Part shown: in pieces, positions 15,818 to 23,235 of the stretch | How positions within the stretch are numbered: position 1 is the stretch's first letter | Layout: the number at the start of each line of letters is the position of its first letter | Made by a program: the position numbers and the translations under genes | Notes under the pieces: model-generated | The model's input: the letters and a program-made list of their open reading frames with translations, nothing else | Told to the model about the DNA's origin: nothing | Database searches by the model: none | From: Rossellomorea aquimaris | GTDB lineage: Bacteria; Bacillota; Bacilli; Bacillales; Bacillaceae_B | Direction of reading: 5' to 3' | Assembly (NCBI RefSeq): GCF_020171925.1 | Contig: NZ_JAIVAR010000001.1 | Location: 992,001 to 1,056,000 of the forward strand | DNA length: 64,000 bases

Positions 15818-16843
15818 TCATACATTTTTTTCTTTTCTTACTCTTGTGCAAGATTCCCTTATGATGAGTTCGACTGGAACGACTTCAGTCGCAAGGATCT
15901 TCTTTTTCTGGATGATCTGGTTCATCAGGAGCTTCCCTGCACATGCCCCGATCCTGTCCGTATCCTGTTTCACGGTCGTCAGTTTCGGTGTCACGTAGGA
16001 TGACATTTCGATATCATCATATCCGATGATCGAGATATCTTCCGGGATCCTGAGTCCCTTCTCCTTGGCTGCTTCCATGGCTCCAATTGCCATATGGTCC
16101 CCTGATACGAATACCGCGGTCGGCATCGTTTCGTGTGAAAGGAGCGTTTCCATCGCAGCCTTTCCTTCTTCGATCGAGAACATCCCGCCATTGACGATGT
16201 ATCCTTCCCTGATAGGAAGATTCAGTTCATCCATCGCCTTCGTAAAGCCTTTGATGCGCTGAGCCCCCGCATCGATGCTCGGGTCACCCGATATATGAGC
16301 GATTTCCGTATGGCCGAGTGAATGCAAGTAATTCACCGCAAGCCGTCCTCCCTCGATATTATCGGAATACACCACACTGCAGTTCTGACCACTCATATCG
16401 ATCACGACGATCGGCAGATGACTGTTGATCATCTCCTGTACCTCTGGGTCGTGCGGGTCTGAACAGATGACGACAATCCCATCCACAGCACGGTAGAGAA
16501 AATGTTCCAAATAACTCGTATCACGCTGACGCAGGTTTCGCGACGCAAAAATCAGATCGTACCCTTCACGTTCCACATATTTTCGGAAACTCTCAATCAG
16601 GGCACTGAAGAACGGGTGCTTCATCCCGACCTCATTATCCTCGGCGAACATAACGCCGATCGTCCACGACTTCTTCGTCGATAACGACTGTGCATGGGCA
16701 TTCGGTAAATAACCCATCTCGGCTGCCGCCTCCAGGATCTTCTTCTTCGTCTTCTCACTCACATCAGTATAATTATTCAAAGCTTTTGAAACCGTCGTAC
16801 TGGAAAAACCAGTCTTCCTGGCAAGATCATAGATTGTAACCAT
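15818..16843 (-). CDS. LacI-family repressor of the glucoside operon
   Basis: 341 residues. The N-terminal HTH reads TIYDLARKTGFSSTTVSKAL, followed by the hinge YLPNAHAQSL and a periplasmic-binding-like sugar sensor domain (IGVMFAEDNE, FVSGDHMAIGAMEAAK, IIGYDDIEMSSYVTP). The ATG at 16843 is chosen because GAAGAGGGGACAAC precedes it and the HTH starts at once; the open frame continues upstream into repeat DNA with no homologous sequence. It lies directly upstream of the operon on the same strand and has its own operator at 16861, which implies autoregulation. The inducer is presumably the imported glucoside. Confidence 0.92.
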   Translation of the reverse strand: MVTIYDLARKTGFSSTTVSKALNNYTDVSEKTKKKILEAAAEMGYLPNAHAQSLSTKKSWTIGVMFAEDNEVGMKHPFFSALIESFRKYVEREGYDLIFASRNLRQRDTSYLEHFLYRAVDGIVVICSDPHDPEVQEMINSHLPIVVIDMSGQNCSVVYSDNIEGGRLAVNYLHSLGHTEIAHISGDPSIDAGAQRIKGFTKAMDELNLPIREGYIVNGGMFSIEEGKAAMETLLSHETMPTAVFVSGDHMAIGAMEAAKEKGLRIPEDISIIGYDDIEMSSYVTPKLTTVKQDTDRIGACAGKLLMNQIIQKKKILATEVVPVELIIRESCTRVRKEKNV

Positions 16844-16860
16844 TGTTGTCCCCTCTTCAT

Positions 16861-16874
16861 CGAAAGCGCTTTCG
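16861..16874. promoter_or_regulatory. LacI-family operator O3 (autoregulatory)
   Basis: CGAAAGCGCTTTCG, a perfect 14-bp palindrome 18 bp before the repressor start codon, same form as O1 and O2. Binding here would block the repressor's own transcription or initiation. Confidence 0.8.
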
Positions 16875-16974
16875 TTGATGTTATTATAGCCCAACCATTT
16901 TCCGGAATCAACAGTATTTTCTATTAAATTTTGAAAATATTTATTTTGGGTGGTTTTTTGGGGCAGATGGTGTG

Positions 16975-17115
16975 TACCGCGGGGACAGGTCCGTTGGATC
17001 GGGGTCCGCATGGGTGGGCCATGGGGACAGGTACCGTGGTTCATCGTTTGGCCGCAGAGCATGGTTGGGGTTTGGGTACGTGGGGAGTGGGTGTGCCGCG
17101 GGGACAGGTCCCTCG
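16975..17115. repeat. GGGGACAGGT element cluster
   Basis: CCGCGGGGACAGGTCC at about 16977, ATGGGGACAGGTACCGTGG at about 17021 and CCGCGGGGACAGGTCCC at about 17096, all in the same orientation, with G-rich DNA between. Same family as 4555-4660, 9590 and 44327. Confidence 0.65.
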
Positions 17116-17350
17116 GTTCATTGTGTTTCGGAAGCCTTCTTTGAACCTGTTAGCCCGCTCACCTATCACAAGCAAGCCTAAATTTTCAGGCGCGCTTCTT
17201 TAATAAAGTGTCTTAAAACCCTCAATTTGTTAAGATCTTTTTAAAAAAACCTCATAAAATGGTGTTTTTCATTCGAGCACTGCAAAAAACTGTGCAAAAT
17301 CGGCCTCTCCGTAGTCAAAACAGTCCCTGAATTGTGGCTCCACACTGGTT

Positions 17351-17443
17351 TATTATCAAAAACAATGGTTTTATTATCTAAAATTAGAATATATTATCAA
17401 AAGCGACTACTTTATTATTAAAAATACAAATATATTATCAAAT
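17351..17443. repeat. Phased TATTATCAAAA array, locus 2
   Basis: Words at 17351, 17372, 17392, 17413 and 17433 (spacing 21, 20, 21, 20): three near-perfect TATTATCAAA and the variants TATTATCTAAA and TATTATTAAAA. Spacer bases differ in every unit. Confidence 0.8.
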
Positions 17444-17588
17444 TGACAATATATACCCCTGTAGGTTCCTCACACTTCATCCGATTTAGAAATCACCATT
17501 CCGATAACAAACCTTCCATCCCACTCAACGGAAATAGTAAACTCATAAATGACCAATTTCCCAGTTACATAGCAAAGGAGGAGAAATC

Positions 17589-17831
17589 ATGAAAAAGTCC
17601 ATTTCCATCTTATCAGGGACTCTTCTCATCATATCAAGTGCCCTACTCTACTCTTTTGAAAAGCTAATGGCGACCACCATGTGGGCCGCACACAGGACCG
17701 GACCGGCTAGCAGCGAAGGCTGGCCGAATCATCCTGACATCCCTTCACTCCTGGACAACTGGTTCGTGCCAATATTCCTGGTACTAGGAATCTTCTTCCT
17801 ATTAAAAGGCTTCCTTGATAACAAAAACTAA
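17589..17831 (+). CDS. Small two-helix membrane protein
   Basis: 80 residues after CAAAGGAGGAGAAATC. The first helix is about residues 5-24 (ISILSGTLLIISSALLYSF), the second about 58-76 (WFVPIFLVLGIFFLLKGFL), with a polar loop containing ASSEGWPNHPD that would face outward. No family is recognised. It is followed 4 bp later by a 52-bp palindrome and then by a convergent gene. Confidence 0.7.
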   Translation: MKKSISILSGTLLIISSALLYSFEKLMATTMWAAHRTGPASSEGWPNHPDIPSLLDNWFVPIFLVLGIFFLLKGFLDNKN

Positions 17832-17834
17832 AAC

Positions 17835-17886
17835 AAGGTACGTCCCTCATCACGGTAACGCATCACCGCGACGAGGGACGTACCTT
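17835..17886. repeat. 52-bp palindromic element, copy B
   Basis: Same AAGGTACGTCCCTC arms. It lies 3 bp after the stop of the small membrane protein and 20 bp before the stop of the convergent AlkD-like gene, a position suited to ending both transcripts. Confidence 0.85.
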
Positions 17887-17906
17887 CAAAAGTCCTCACT
17901 TACATT

Positions 17907-18611
17907 TTAACATCGGACATATTTCCGTTTAAAGCCGATTTTCCCACGATCCACTTCTTTCTGGATGGTGTCAGAGGCACGAAGGACAGTAGTCTTTTTC
18001 TTTCCTGCCACATCGACTGGGCCGATTTCATTTGCTATTTCGACCGCTTTCTCATGAAGGGGTACGAAGGAGATCCCGACCGTATACACGAATTGATTCA
18101 TCGCATATTTCGTACGCTCCGGGGCGTCATGGATCGTATCTTTCACTTGTTGAAGCATAGCCTCGAGCTTACTGACGGAGAACCTTTCGTCTTTGCGGTT
18201 CCCGAGCATCCAACAGTAGCAGCTCCAACCGCCCGACATTCTCAGCTCGTCCCCGCTCGCAATCCAACGATCGGCAACGTCCTCTGCCAAATCGGACTCA
18301 GCGAGCGTCACCGCCACGACGTAATCGGACAGCATATAGAAATACGCCCCATCCATCCAGCGGTCGAAATCCTCTGCGACCATTTGTTTCGGTTCAGCGA
18401 TGATGCCTGCGAAATACATCGCATCATAGTTCCCTGTAGCATACAGTTCGTCAGCGAGTGTCTGATTCAACCCAATCTTCTTGGCCATCGGTTTCATCGC
18501 GCCGGTCGCCACACCGAAAACCGGTTCGTGCGCCCCGTTCGACATATACATCTTCTTCGTCCGCTCCTTGCCGAGCGCTTCAAGTTCGTTCATCACATCT
18601 CGCACATCCAT
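17907..18611 (-). CDS. AlkD-like DNA alkylation repair HEAT protein
   Basis: 234 residues. The pattern ELEALGKERTKKMYMSNGA ... EPVFGV near the N-terminus and LYATGNYDAMYFAGII around 58 are characteristic of the DNA alkylation repair enzyme (AlkC/AlkD HEAT-like) superfamily, whose members remove N3/N7-alkylpurines without base flipping. The catalytic W/D/W residues of Bacillus cereus AlkD cannot be assigned with confidence here; members of this subgroup may lack glycosylase activity. The ATG at 18611 is preferred over the GTG 3 bp upstream; AAGGAAGTGA lies before both. It is monocistronic. Confidence 0.75.
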   Translation of the reverse strand: MDVRDVMNELEALGKERTKKMYMSNGAHEPVFGVATGAMKPMAKKIGLNQTLADELYATGNYDAMYFAGIIAEPKQMVAEDFDRWMDGAYFYMLSDYVVAVTLAESDLAEDVADRWIASGDELRMSGGWSCYCWMLGNRKDERFSVSKLEAMLQQVKDTIHDAPERTKYAMNQFVYTVGISFVPLHEKAVEIANEIGPVDVAGKKKTTVLRASDTIQKEVDRGKIGFKRKYVRC

Positions 18612-18652
18612 CACCGATCACTTCCTTTTAATTAATCAACTGCTTTAACACT

Positions 18653-18676
18653 TCACCGCACCACGGGACGTACCTT
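18653..18676. repeat. Degenerate half of the 52-bp palindrome
   Basis: CACCGCACCACGGGACGTACCTT matches the right half of the 52-bp element, while the left arm has been lost. It begins 17 bp past the stop codon of the small membrane protein gene on the minus strand. Confidence 0.6.
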
Positions 18677-18693
18677 CATGCATTAAAGTACCC

Positions 18694-18933
18694 CTAATAA
18701 AGCTTCACCAGTCCCACCGTGAGTATGGATACTCCAACAAGCAGAAACAAGAGGCTGAATCCAAGTGACACCTTGCCTTCCTCCCGATACGATCGCAGGG
18801 ACATCTCAATACCGTAAACGATCCAAAAGACGACCATTACGAGTCCCGACTCTGAGTGATAGCCGTTGGTGGCAAGAAAGAATCCGACCACCAACAATAT
18901 ACATTTCAGAACAAAAAATACTCTTCTTTCCAT
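18694..18933 (-). CDS. Small membrane protein, paralogue of 43567-43797 product
   Basis: 79 residues in three helices: FFVLKCILLVVGFFLATNG, VMVVFWIVYGIEMSL and FSLLFLLVGVSILTVGLVK. It aligns along its whole length with the 76-residue protein at 43567 (shared GFFLA, FWxxxGIExxxRxYxxEGKxxLGFS). The layout resembles YczI/DUF3953-type Bacillus proteins, but I am not certain. The ATG follows AGGAGTTTTATC. Function unknown. Confidence 0.7.
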   Translation of the reverse strand: MERRVFFVLKCILLVVGFFLATNGYHSESGLVMVVFWIVYGIEMSLRSYREEGKVSLGFSLLFLLVGVSILTVGLVKLY

Positions 18934-18989
18934 GATAAAACTCCTAACCAGTAGACAATTATAGCCTATTCACGAAAATACCAAATCAA

Positions 18990-19727
18990 CTACTTTTTCA
19001 CACATCCAAACACCAACACAACCGGAATCCGCTGCCTCCTAAGAAACTCTTCCTCACTCGTAAAGTGCTCGCGCCTCGGCGTTCCCTCACGAAGAGCCGT
19101 GACCGTAAACCCCGACTGAGTCAGCGCCTCAAAATAGTGCTCGATCGTCCGGTGTTGCTTCACCACCACTCGATCGATCCAAGGCTCTTTCCGCTCTCCT
19201 TCTATAAAATAGTCATCAACGATCCAATTCCCTCTTTTATCCCCGGATTGCTTGCTATCAAAAGAGGATGTCGTCAAGGGATGTTGAACGCTAAAGACAA
19301 ACTTGCCCCCGTTTTTCATTGTTCTATGTACGTTCTTGAATAGTTGAAGGAGATCCGCTACATAGTGAATGGCAAAGCGGGACGTGACGATGTCGAATCG
19401 CTCTTCCGGATAAGGGAAGGATTCCATCGTTTCCCGGATGACCTCCGCGTTTCCACCATCCAGATGACGCTCGGCAGCCTCAGCCATCTGCACCGAACCC
19501 TCGACACCGGTATAATGGCCGGCCCCCTTTTCCAGAAGATCCTTCCCAAACGAACCATCTCCGCAGCCAAGATCCAAGATACTCTTCCCTTCGAAGCCAT
19601 CGATGAGTTCCCACATGACCGGACCCTCGATCGCATTGTTCGGGCTATCGACCCGATCTCTTCTTTTAAAATAATTCTCGAAAAATCCTTCCTGGTCATA
19701 TACGCTTGAGCCCCTGAATTCCATCAC
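18990..19727 (-). CDS. Class I SAM-dependent methyltransferase
   Basis: 245 residues with SAM motif I SILDLGCGDGSFG (about 54-66), an acidic motif II near TGVEGS and FDIVTSRFAIHYV (motif post-II/III). The first 45 residues resemble a UbiE/Tcm-type small-molecule methyltransferase with an N-terminal cap. It begins at GTG or the ATG 3 bp later after TAGGGGGATG. No neighbouring genes suggest the acceptor, so the substrate is unknown. Confidence 0.85.
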   Translation of the reverse strand: MMEFRGSSVYDQEGFFENYFKRRDRVDSPNNAIEGPVMWELIDGFEGKSILDLGCGDGSFGKDLLEKGAGHYTGVEGSVQMAEAAERHLDGGNAEVIRETMESFPYPEERFDIVTSRFAIHYVADLLQLFKNVHRTMKNGGKFVFSVQHPLTTSSFDSKQSGDKRGNWIVDDYFIEGERKEPWIDRVVVKQHRTIEHYFEALTQSGFTVTALREGTPRREHFTSEEEFLRRQRIPVVLVFGCVKK

Positions 19728-19856
19728 GCATCATCCCCCTATCCTGACAATCTTGTTTAATAATACCATATTGCGCCCGTGTGAGATGGCCAAAAGATCA
19801 ATTGACCACAATTGTATAAAAATGGTATTCTATGAAAAATGCTAGGAGGAAAAACA

Positions 19857-20696
19857 GTGAAAGAATTCCCAGAAGAAGTAAAGGAAAGCATTGATTCTTA
19901 TCTCAGTTTACTAGAAGAATACTTACCGAACACGGTCAGTGGACTTTGGATACACGGCTCAATAGCGCTGGATGCATATGTGAAAGACAGCAGTGACATT
20001 GACTTCATCACCATCACCAGTCGTGAATTGACCATGGAAGATTCGAACGTATTAGCTTCCATCCACCAAGAACTTCAATCACAAAAAAACAAACCGGAAT
20101 GGGATGGCGTATACATAACCCTAGATGAGCTAAAAAATGTGAATGAAAATGTCGATGCGTACACATGCAAATCTTATTTATTCTTCAATGACGGAGAGAT
20201 GCACCACGATTCGTATTTTAATTTCAACCCGATCACCTGGTTCACGCTTGCACACAAAGGCATTGCGGGGATCGGGCCAGACCCACGTCAGGTTGAATTG
20301 GATGACCACTCTGATCAACTTGTCGATTATGTACAGAAAAACATGAACAGCTACTGGAAAAATAGAGTGGAACATTATAAAGAGATGCTCCCGCACATCC
20401 AGAATATACCCACAGAAAAAATCGAAACCGAGATTGAATGGACGGTCCTCGGGTTACTGCGTCAATATTATACGATCAAGGAAGAAAACATCATCTCAAA
20501 GCTCCATTCTGGCTATTATGGGCTGAAGCACTTGCCGGTTAAGTGGCACCCCCTCATTCAAGAAAGCATCAATATTCGCTCCAATCACGGCCAGTCATTA
20601 TTTCCATCGGATGAAGAAAGGGTCGAAACGCTTTATCGCTTTGCACAGTTCATTTTTACAGAAAGCCTGACGGATGCCCCGTCAAAATCAACTTAA
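19857..20696 (+). CDS. Nucleotidyltransferase, aminoglycoside adenylyltransferase-like
   Basis: 279 residues. WIHGSIALDAYVKDSSDIDF carries the GS-X(n)-DxD motif of the polymerase-beta-type nucleotidyltransferase fold (about 36-55), followed by a C-terminal helical domain like that of AadA/ANT(9) enzymes. These transfer AMP from ATP to streptomycin or spectinomycin, but many chromosomal relatives have no proven drug activity. The start is taken as GTG 19857 because AGGAGG at 19844-19849 sits seven bases before it and would lie inside an earlier ATG start. A good hairpin follows. Resistance is inference only. Confidence 0.75.
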   Translation: MKEFPEEVKESIDSYLSLLEEYLPNTVSGLWIHGSIALDAYVKDSSDIDFITITSRELTMEDSNVLASIHQELQSQKNKPEWDGVYITLDELKNVNENVDAYTCKSYLFFNDGEMHHDSYFNFNPITWFTLAHKGIAGIGPDPRQVELDDHSDQLVDYVQKNMNSYWKNRVEHYKEMLPHIQNIPTEKIETEIEWTVLGLLRQYYTIKEENIISKLHSGYYGLKHLPVKWHPLIQESINIRSNHGQSLFPSDEERVETLYRFAQFIFTESLTDAPSKST

Positions 20697-20702
20697 TTTG
20701 CA

Positions 20703-20735
20703 AACAGCCCCTTCTCGTATAAAGGGGCTGTTTTT
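20703..20735 (+). terminator. Rho-independent terminator
   Basis: AACAGCCCCTT / AAGGGGCTGTT stem with a TTTTTGTT tail, seven bases after the nucleotidyltransferase stop. Confidence 0.9.
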
Positions 20736-20792
20736 GTTACACTATAAACAATTCAAAAAATTCAGCAACCATCACGAAAGGAGCCAACATCC

Positions 20793-21563
20793 ATGCTACC
20801 GACAGAACTACGATCAATGATCCGCAGCGGCACCCACACCACTCATACCTCTGGTGTCTGCGAAGACTACGTCCAGACCAACCTCGTCATCCTCCCGAAG
20901 GAATACGCATTTGACTTTCTTCTCTTCACCATGAGGAACCAGAAGTCTTGCCCCGTGATTGAGGTATTGGAGGACGGCCGCTTCGTATCCGACTATGCAA
21001 AGGATTCCGACATCCGGACAGATCTCCCCCTCTATCACGTGTACGAGCACGGCAGGCTCGTGGAGAAGAAGCAGCGGGTGGACGACTGCTGGAGGGACGA
21101 TTTCGTCAGCTTCCTGATTGGCTGCAGCTTCACATTTGAAAGTCAGCTGATCAAGGGGGGCATTCCGCTCAGGCATATCCAGGAAAATAAAAATGTCGCC
21201 ATGTACAAGACGTCGATCCAGACGGAAAGCGCGGGCGTTTTCAAAGGAGAAACGGTCGTATCGATGAGACCGATCCCGGATTCCCTCGTTCAACAAGCAG
21301 CAGACATCACCTCCCTTTTCCCAGAAATGCACGGTTCGCCCCTGCATATCGGGGATCCCGCGGAAATCGGCATAGAAGACATCACTCGACCCGACTACGG
21401 TGATTTTGTCGGCATTAAAGAGGGGGAAACGCCTGTGTTCTGGGCTTGTGGTGTCACTCCCCAAGCCGTTGCACTCGCGTCAAAGATCCCAACCATGATC
21501 ACCCATGCACCGGGTCACATGTTCGTCACCGATTGGAAAAATGAAGAGTATCTTCAGAAATAA
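20793..21563 (+). CDS. YcsI-like putative hydro-lyase (DUF1445, D-glutamate cyclase-like)
   Basis: 256 residues in the UPF0317/DUF1445 family (YcsI in Bacillus subtilis). Typical pieces are the N-terminal SGVCEDYVQTNLVILPKEYAF-type segment, SFLIGCSFTFES in the middle and VFWACGVTPQ near residue 225, with ITHAPGHMFVTD at the end. In Bacillus ycsI sits with pxpA-C (5-oxoprolinase) genes, but none are here. The family is linked to D-glutamate cyclase and lyase activity. ATG follows GAAAGGAGCCAACATCC. Monocistronic with its own terminator. Confidence 0.88.
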   Translation: MLPTELRSMIRSGTHTTHTSGVCEDYVQTNLVILPKEYAFDFLLFTMRNQKSCPVIEVLEDGRFVSDYAKDSDIRTDLPLYHVYEHGRLVEKKQRVDDCWRDDFVSFLIGCSFTFESQLIKGGIPLRHIQENKNVAMYKTSIQTESAGVFKGETVVSMRPIPDSLVQQAADITSLFPEMHGSPLHIGDPAEIGIEDITRPDYGDFVGIKEGETPVFWACGVTPQAVALASKIPTMITHAPGHMFVTDWKNEEYLQK

Positions 21564-21567
21564 TAAA

Positions 21568-21602
21568 ACATCCGTCCCCTTTTCAAACAGGGGACGGATG
21601 TC
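21568..21602. terminator. Hairpin between convergent genes
   Basis: ACATCCGTCCCCT ... AGGGGACGGATGT perfect stem between the YcsI-like gene and the convergent hypothetical gene at 21609. T-runs are short, so it may work weakly in both directions. Confidence 0.75.
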
Positions 21603-21608
21603 CAGTTC

Positions 21609-22352
21609 TTACTCGACCTCTCTCTTATTCAGAAGGGGCACATGCTCTTCCTCCGTGCCAATACTGTGAAAGCTGTTCCCATTCACCGCATTTCCCGGAA
21701 GCTTTTCTTCCCCTTGTTCATCAAGCGGTAGCCAACCGAAGGCCAAATAAGGCTGTTGCACGAAATCATCAAAAAGGGAAAATCCGCTGTTTCTTCCCCC
21801 TTCTACCAGCGTCTCCATCACGTATGCCCAATCATCCGGGAGCTTCATGACGCCATTTTCATGACCTTCAAACAGCATTTCTTTCTTCATCTGGATGGCA
21901 GGATCATATCGATGCCTATCACCCGATATCGAATAATACCGATCCTTTTTCAAGTAAAAATTCAACGTAGCGAGGCGTGCTTTCGGGTCGATATTCCAAA
22001 TGATCCGGTAAGTGGAGGGATCGCCGGGTTCGATCTTCCATATCCTTGGTTCACCTTTCGTATGGACGACCGCCAGCCTCCATTTGCGCTTTTTCCACAC
22101 CCAATTGCTGACACCGTATGTTCCTGTTTTTGACTTAAAAAAGACCGTCGCGTTTCGCTCATCGATCAAGACCGCATCCTGAATCTCGATAGCACCCGCT
22201 GCAGGCAATGTGACATTGATTTTATCCATCATCTCGTCATCCCCCGGGAGAGATGCAGGACTTGTAAAGAAAAACCAATAGATTGATAGGATTCCAGCAA
22301 GAGGTATGAGAACGATTCCAAGTAAAATCCCTTTCTTTCTTCTCGTCATCAT
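21609..22352 (-). CDS. Hypothetical single-pass membrane or exported protein
   Basis: 247 residues with one N-terminal hydrophobic segment (ILLGIVLIPLAGILSIYWFFF, without clear cleavage site), so most of the protein would be extracytoplasmic. The exported part is rich in beta strands (ATVFFKSKTGTYGVSNW, ATLNFYLKKDRYYSIS). No family recognised. It starts within an ATGA overlap with the upstream membrane protein gene, so the two are translated together and may form one complex. The downstream end abuts a convergent terminator. Confidence 0.7.
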   Translation of the reverse strand: MMTRRKKGILLGIVLIPLAGILSIYWFFFTSPASLPGDDEMMDKINVTLPAAGAIEIQDAVLIDERNATVFFKSKTGTYGVSNWVWKKRKWRLAVVHTKGEPRIWKIEPGDPSTYRIIWNIDPKARLATLNFYLKKDRYYSISGDRHRYDPAIQMKKEMLFEGHENGVMKLPDDWAYVMETLVEGGRNSGFSLFDDFVQQPYLAFGWLPLDEQGEEKLPGNAVNGNSFHSIGTEEEHVPLLNKREVE

Positions 22353-23074
22353 TCACTCCCCTCCTCGAGAATCGACTCTTCGCATCGATAATAGTATTGT
22401 TCGCGGAAGGTTGTGACAAGAATCCCTTTTCCGTCTTTCTCCACGTATACGACTGGATTCCCCCCGCTTCCCCATGCTGAAGACACATTTTGGAGTACAT
22501 AAGGAAAGCGCTCATTCTTATTTCGTTCCCCATCCGATTCATTGTGCATTTCCTCGTACCAGCCATCACTGTCCACTTCATTTTGTTTCATGAATGGCAG
22601 TTGTTCTTTCAGTCCGTCTCTGTCCAGCATGCGGTCATCCCGTCCAGTCGGATGGATGCTCACAATTGATGCTTTCGATACATTTCCAATATAGGTCGTG
22701 GGATCCGATGCCGGATAAACAGTGGAGTAAAACGGGATCCAGACAAGGGACGCGATCATGAACAAAAAACTGCTGGAGAAACCGAGCCACGCGAACGGAC
22801 GGTATTTCTCCCACCTATCCTCACTCCTCGACAGAAACCCATACATGATCCATACACCGAGAGGCAGAACCGGAAATTTCACGAGTGTCCCGGCGAAATC
22901 ACGATTGATCGTGAACGCAAACTGCCCGACCACTAAAACCAGAAGCACCTTCCACACCCTCGGCTTCACTTCTTTCTTTCTATAATACCTGTATGCAGCA
23001 AGCCCGATCACCAACCAAACGAGCATATCCAACCCAACCGAAACAGCATCAAGCGGCATATCAAATTGAAACAT
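22349..23074 (-). CDS. Hypothetical membrane protein, partner of 21609 gene
   Basis: 241 residues with four hydrophobic segments in the first ~125 residues (including LDMLVWLVIGLAAY, VWKVLLVLVVGQFAF and SFLFMIASLVWIPFY) and a soluble C-terminal domain containing YVEKDGKGILVTTFREQYYY. No family recognised. It overlaps the next gene by 4 bp. The C-terminal domain, outside or inside depending on helix count, could interact with the exported domain of the partner. Confidence 0.7.
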   Translation of the reverse strand: MFQFDMPLDAVSVGLDMLVWLVIGLAAYRYYRKKEVKPRVWKVLLVLVVGQFAFTINRDFAGTLVKFPVLPLGVWIMYGFLSRSEDRWEKYRPFAWLGFSSSFLFMIASLVWIPFYSTVYPASDPTTYIGNVSKASIVSIHPTGRDDRMLDRDGLKEQLPFMKQNEVDSDGWYEEMHNESDGERNKNERFPYVLQNVSSAWGSGGNPVVYVEKDGKGILVTTFREQYYYRCEESILEEGSE

Positions 23075-23179
23075 ATTCCCCTTCCCTCACTCTCTCTCTA
23101 TCAAACTCATAACCCCTACTTACCATTCTAATCCACCATCTTACCATCCATTCCCACAAATGGTAAAGAACCAATAACA

Positions 23180-23231
23180 AAGGTACGTCCCTCACCACTG
23201 TAACGCGCTACCGCGATGAGGGACGTACCTT
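23180..23231. repeat. 52-bp palindromic element, copy C
   Basis: Same 14-bp arms, with centre ACCACTGTAACGCGCTACCGCGAT. It ends 4 bp from the stop codon of the minus-strand oxidoreductase at 23236. Confidence 0.85.
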
Positions 23232-23235
23232 CATG

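Larger units (their letters stand above)
16844..17588. other. 745-bp intergenic repeat region
   Basis: It contains the lacI promoter and operator, three or four GGGGACAGG elements (16975-17115), an A/T-rich stretch with CTGCAAAAAACTGTGCAAAA at 17281-17300, and the phased TATTATCAAAA array (17351-17443). The reading frames across the G-rich part lack ribosome sites and are rejected as genes. Confidence 0.7.

Noticed and set aside
16844..17062. 73-residue N-terminal extension of the LacI regulator
   Set aside because: The extension lies in operator and repeat DNA; the HTH begins immediately after the ATG at 16843 with a good ribosome site.
16931..17203. Three overlapping plus-strand reading frames of 64-90 codons
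   Set aside because: They run through G-rich repeat elements, have no ribosome site and encode low-complexity G/W/R-rich peptides.
19857..20696. Acquired antibiotic-resistance gene
   Set aside because: Similar to aminoglycoside adenylyltransferases, but base composition and surroundings are ordinary, with no mobile elements; resistance cannot be claimed.
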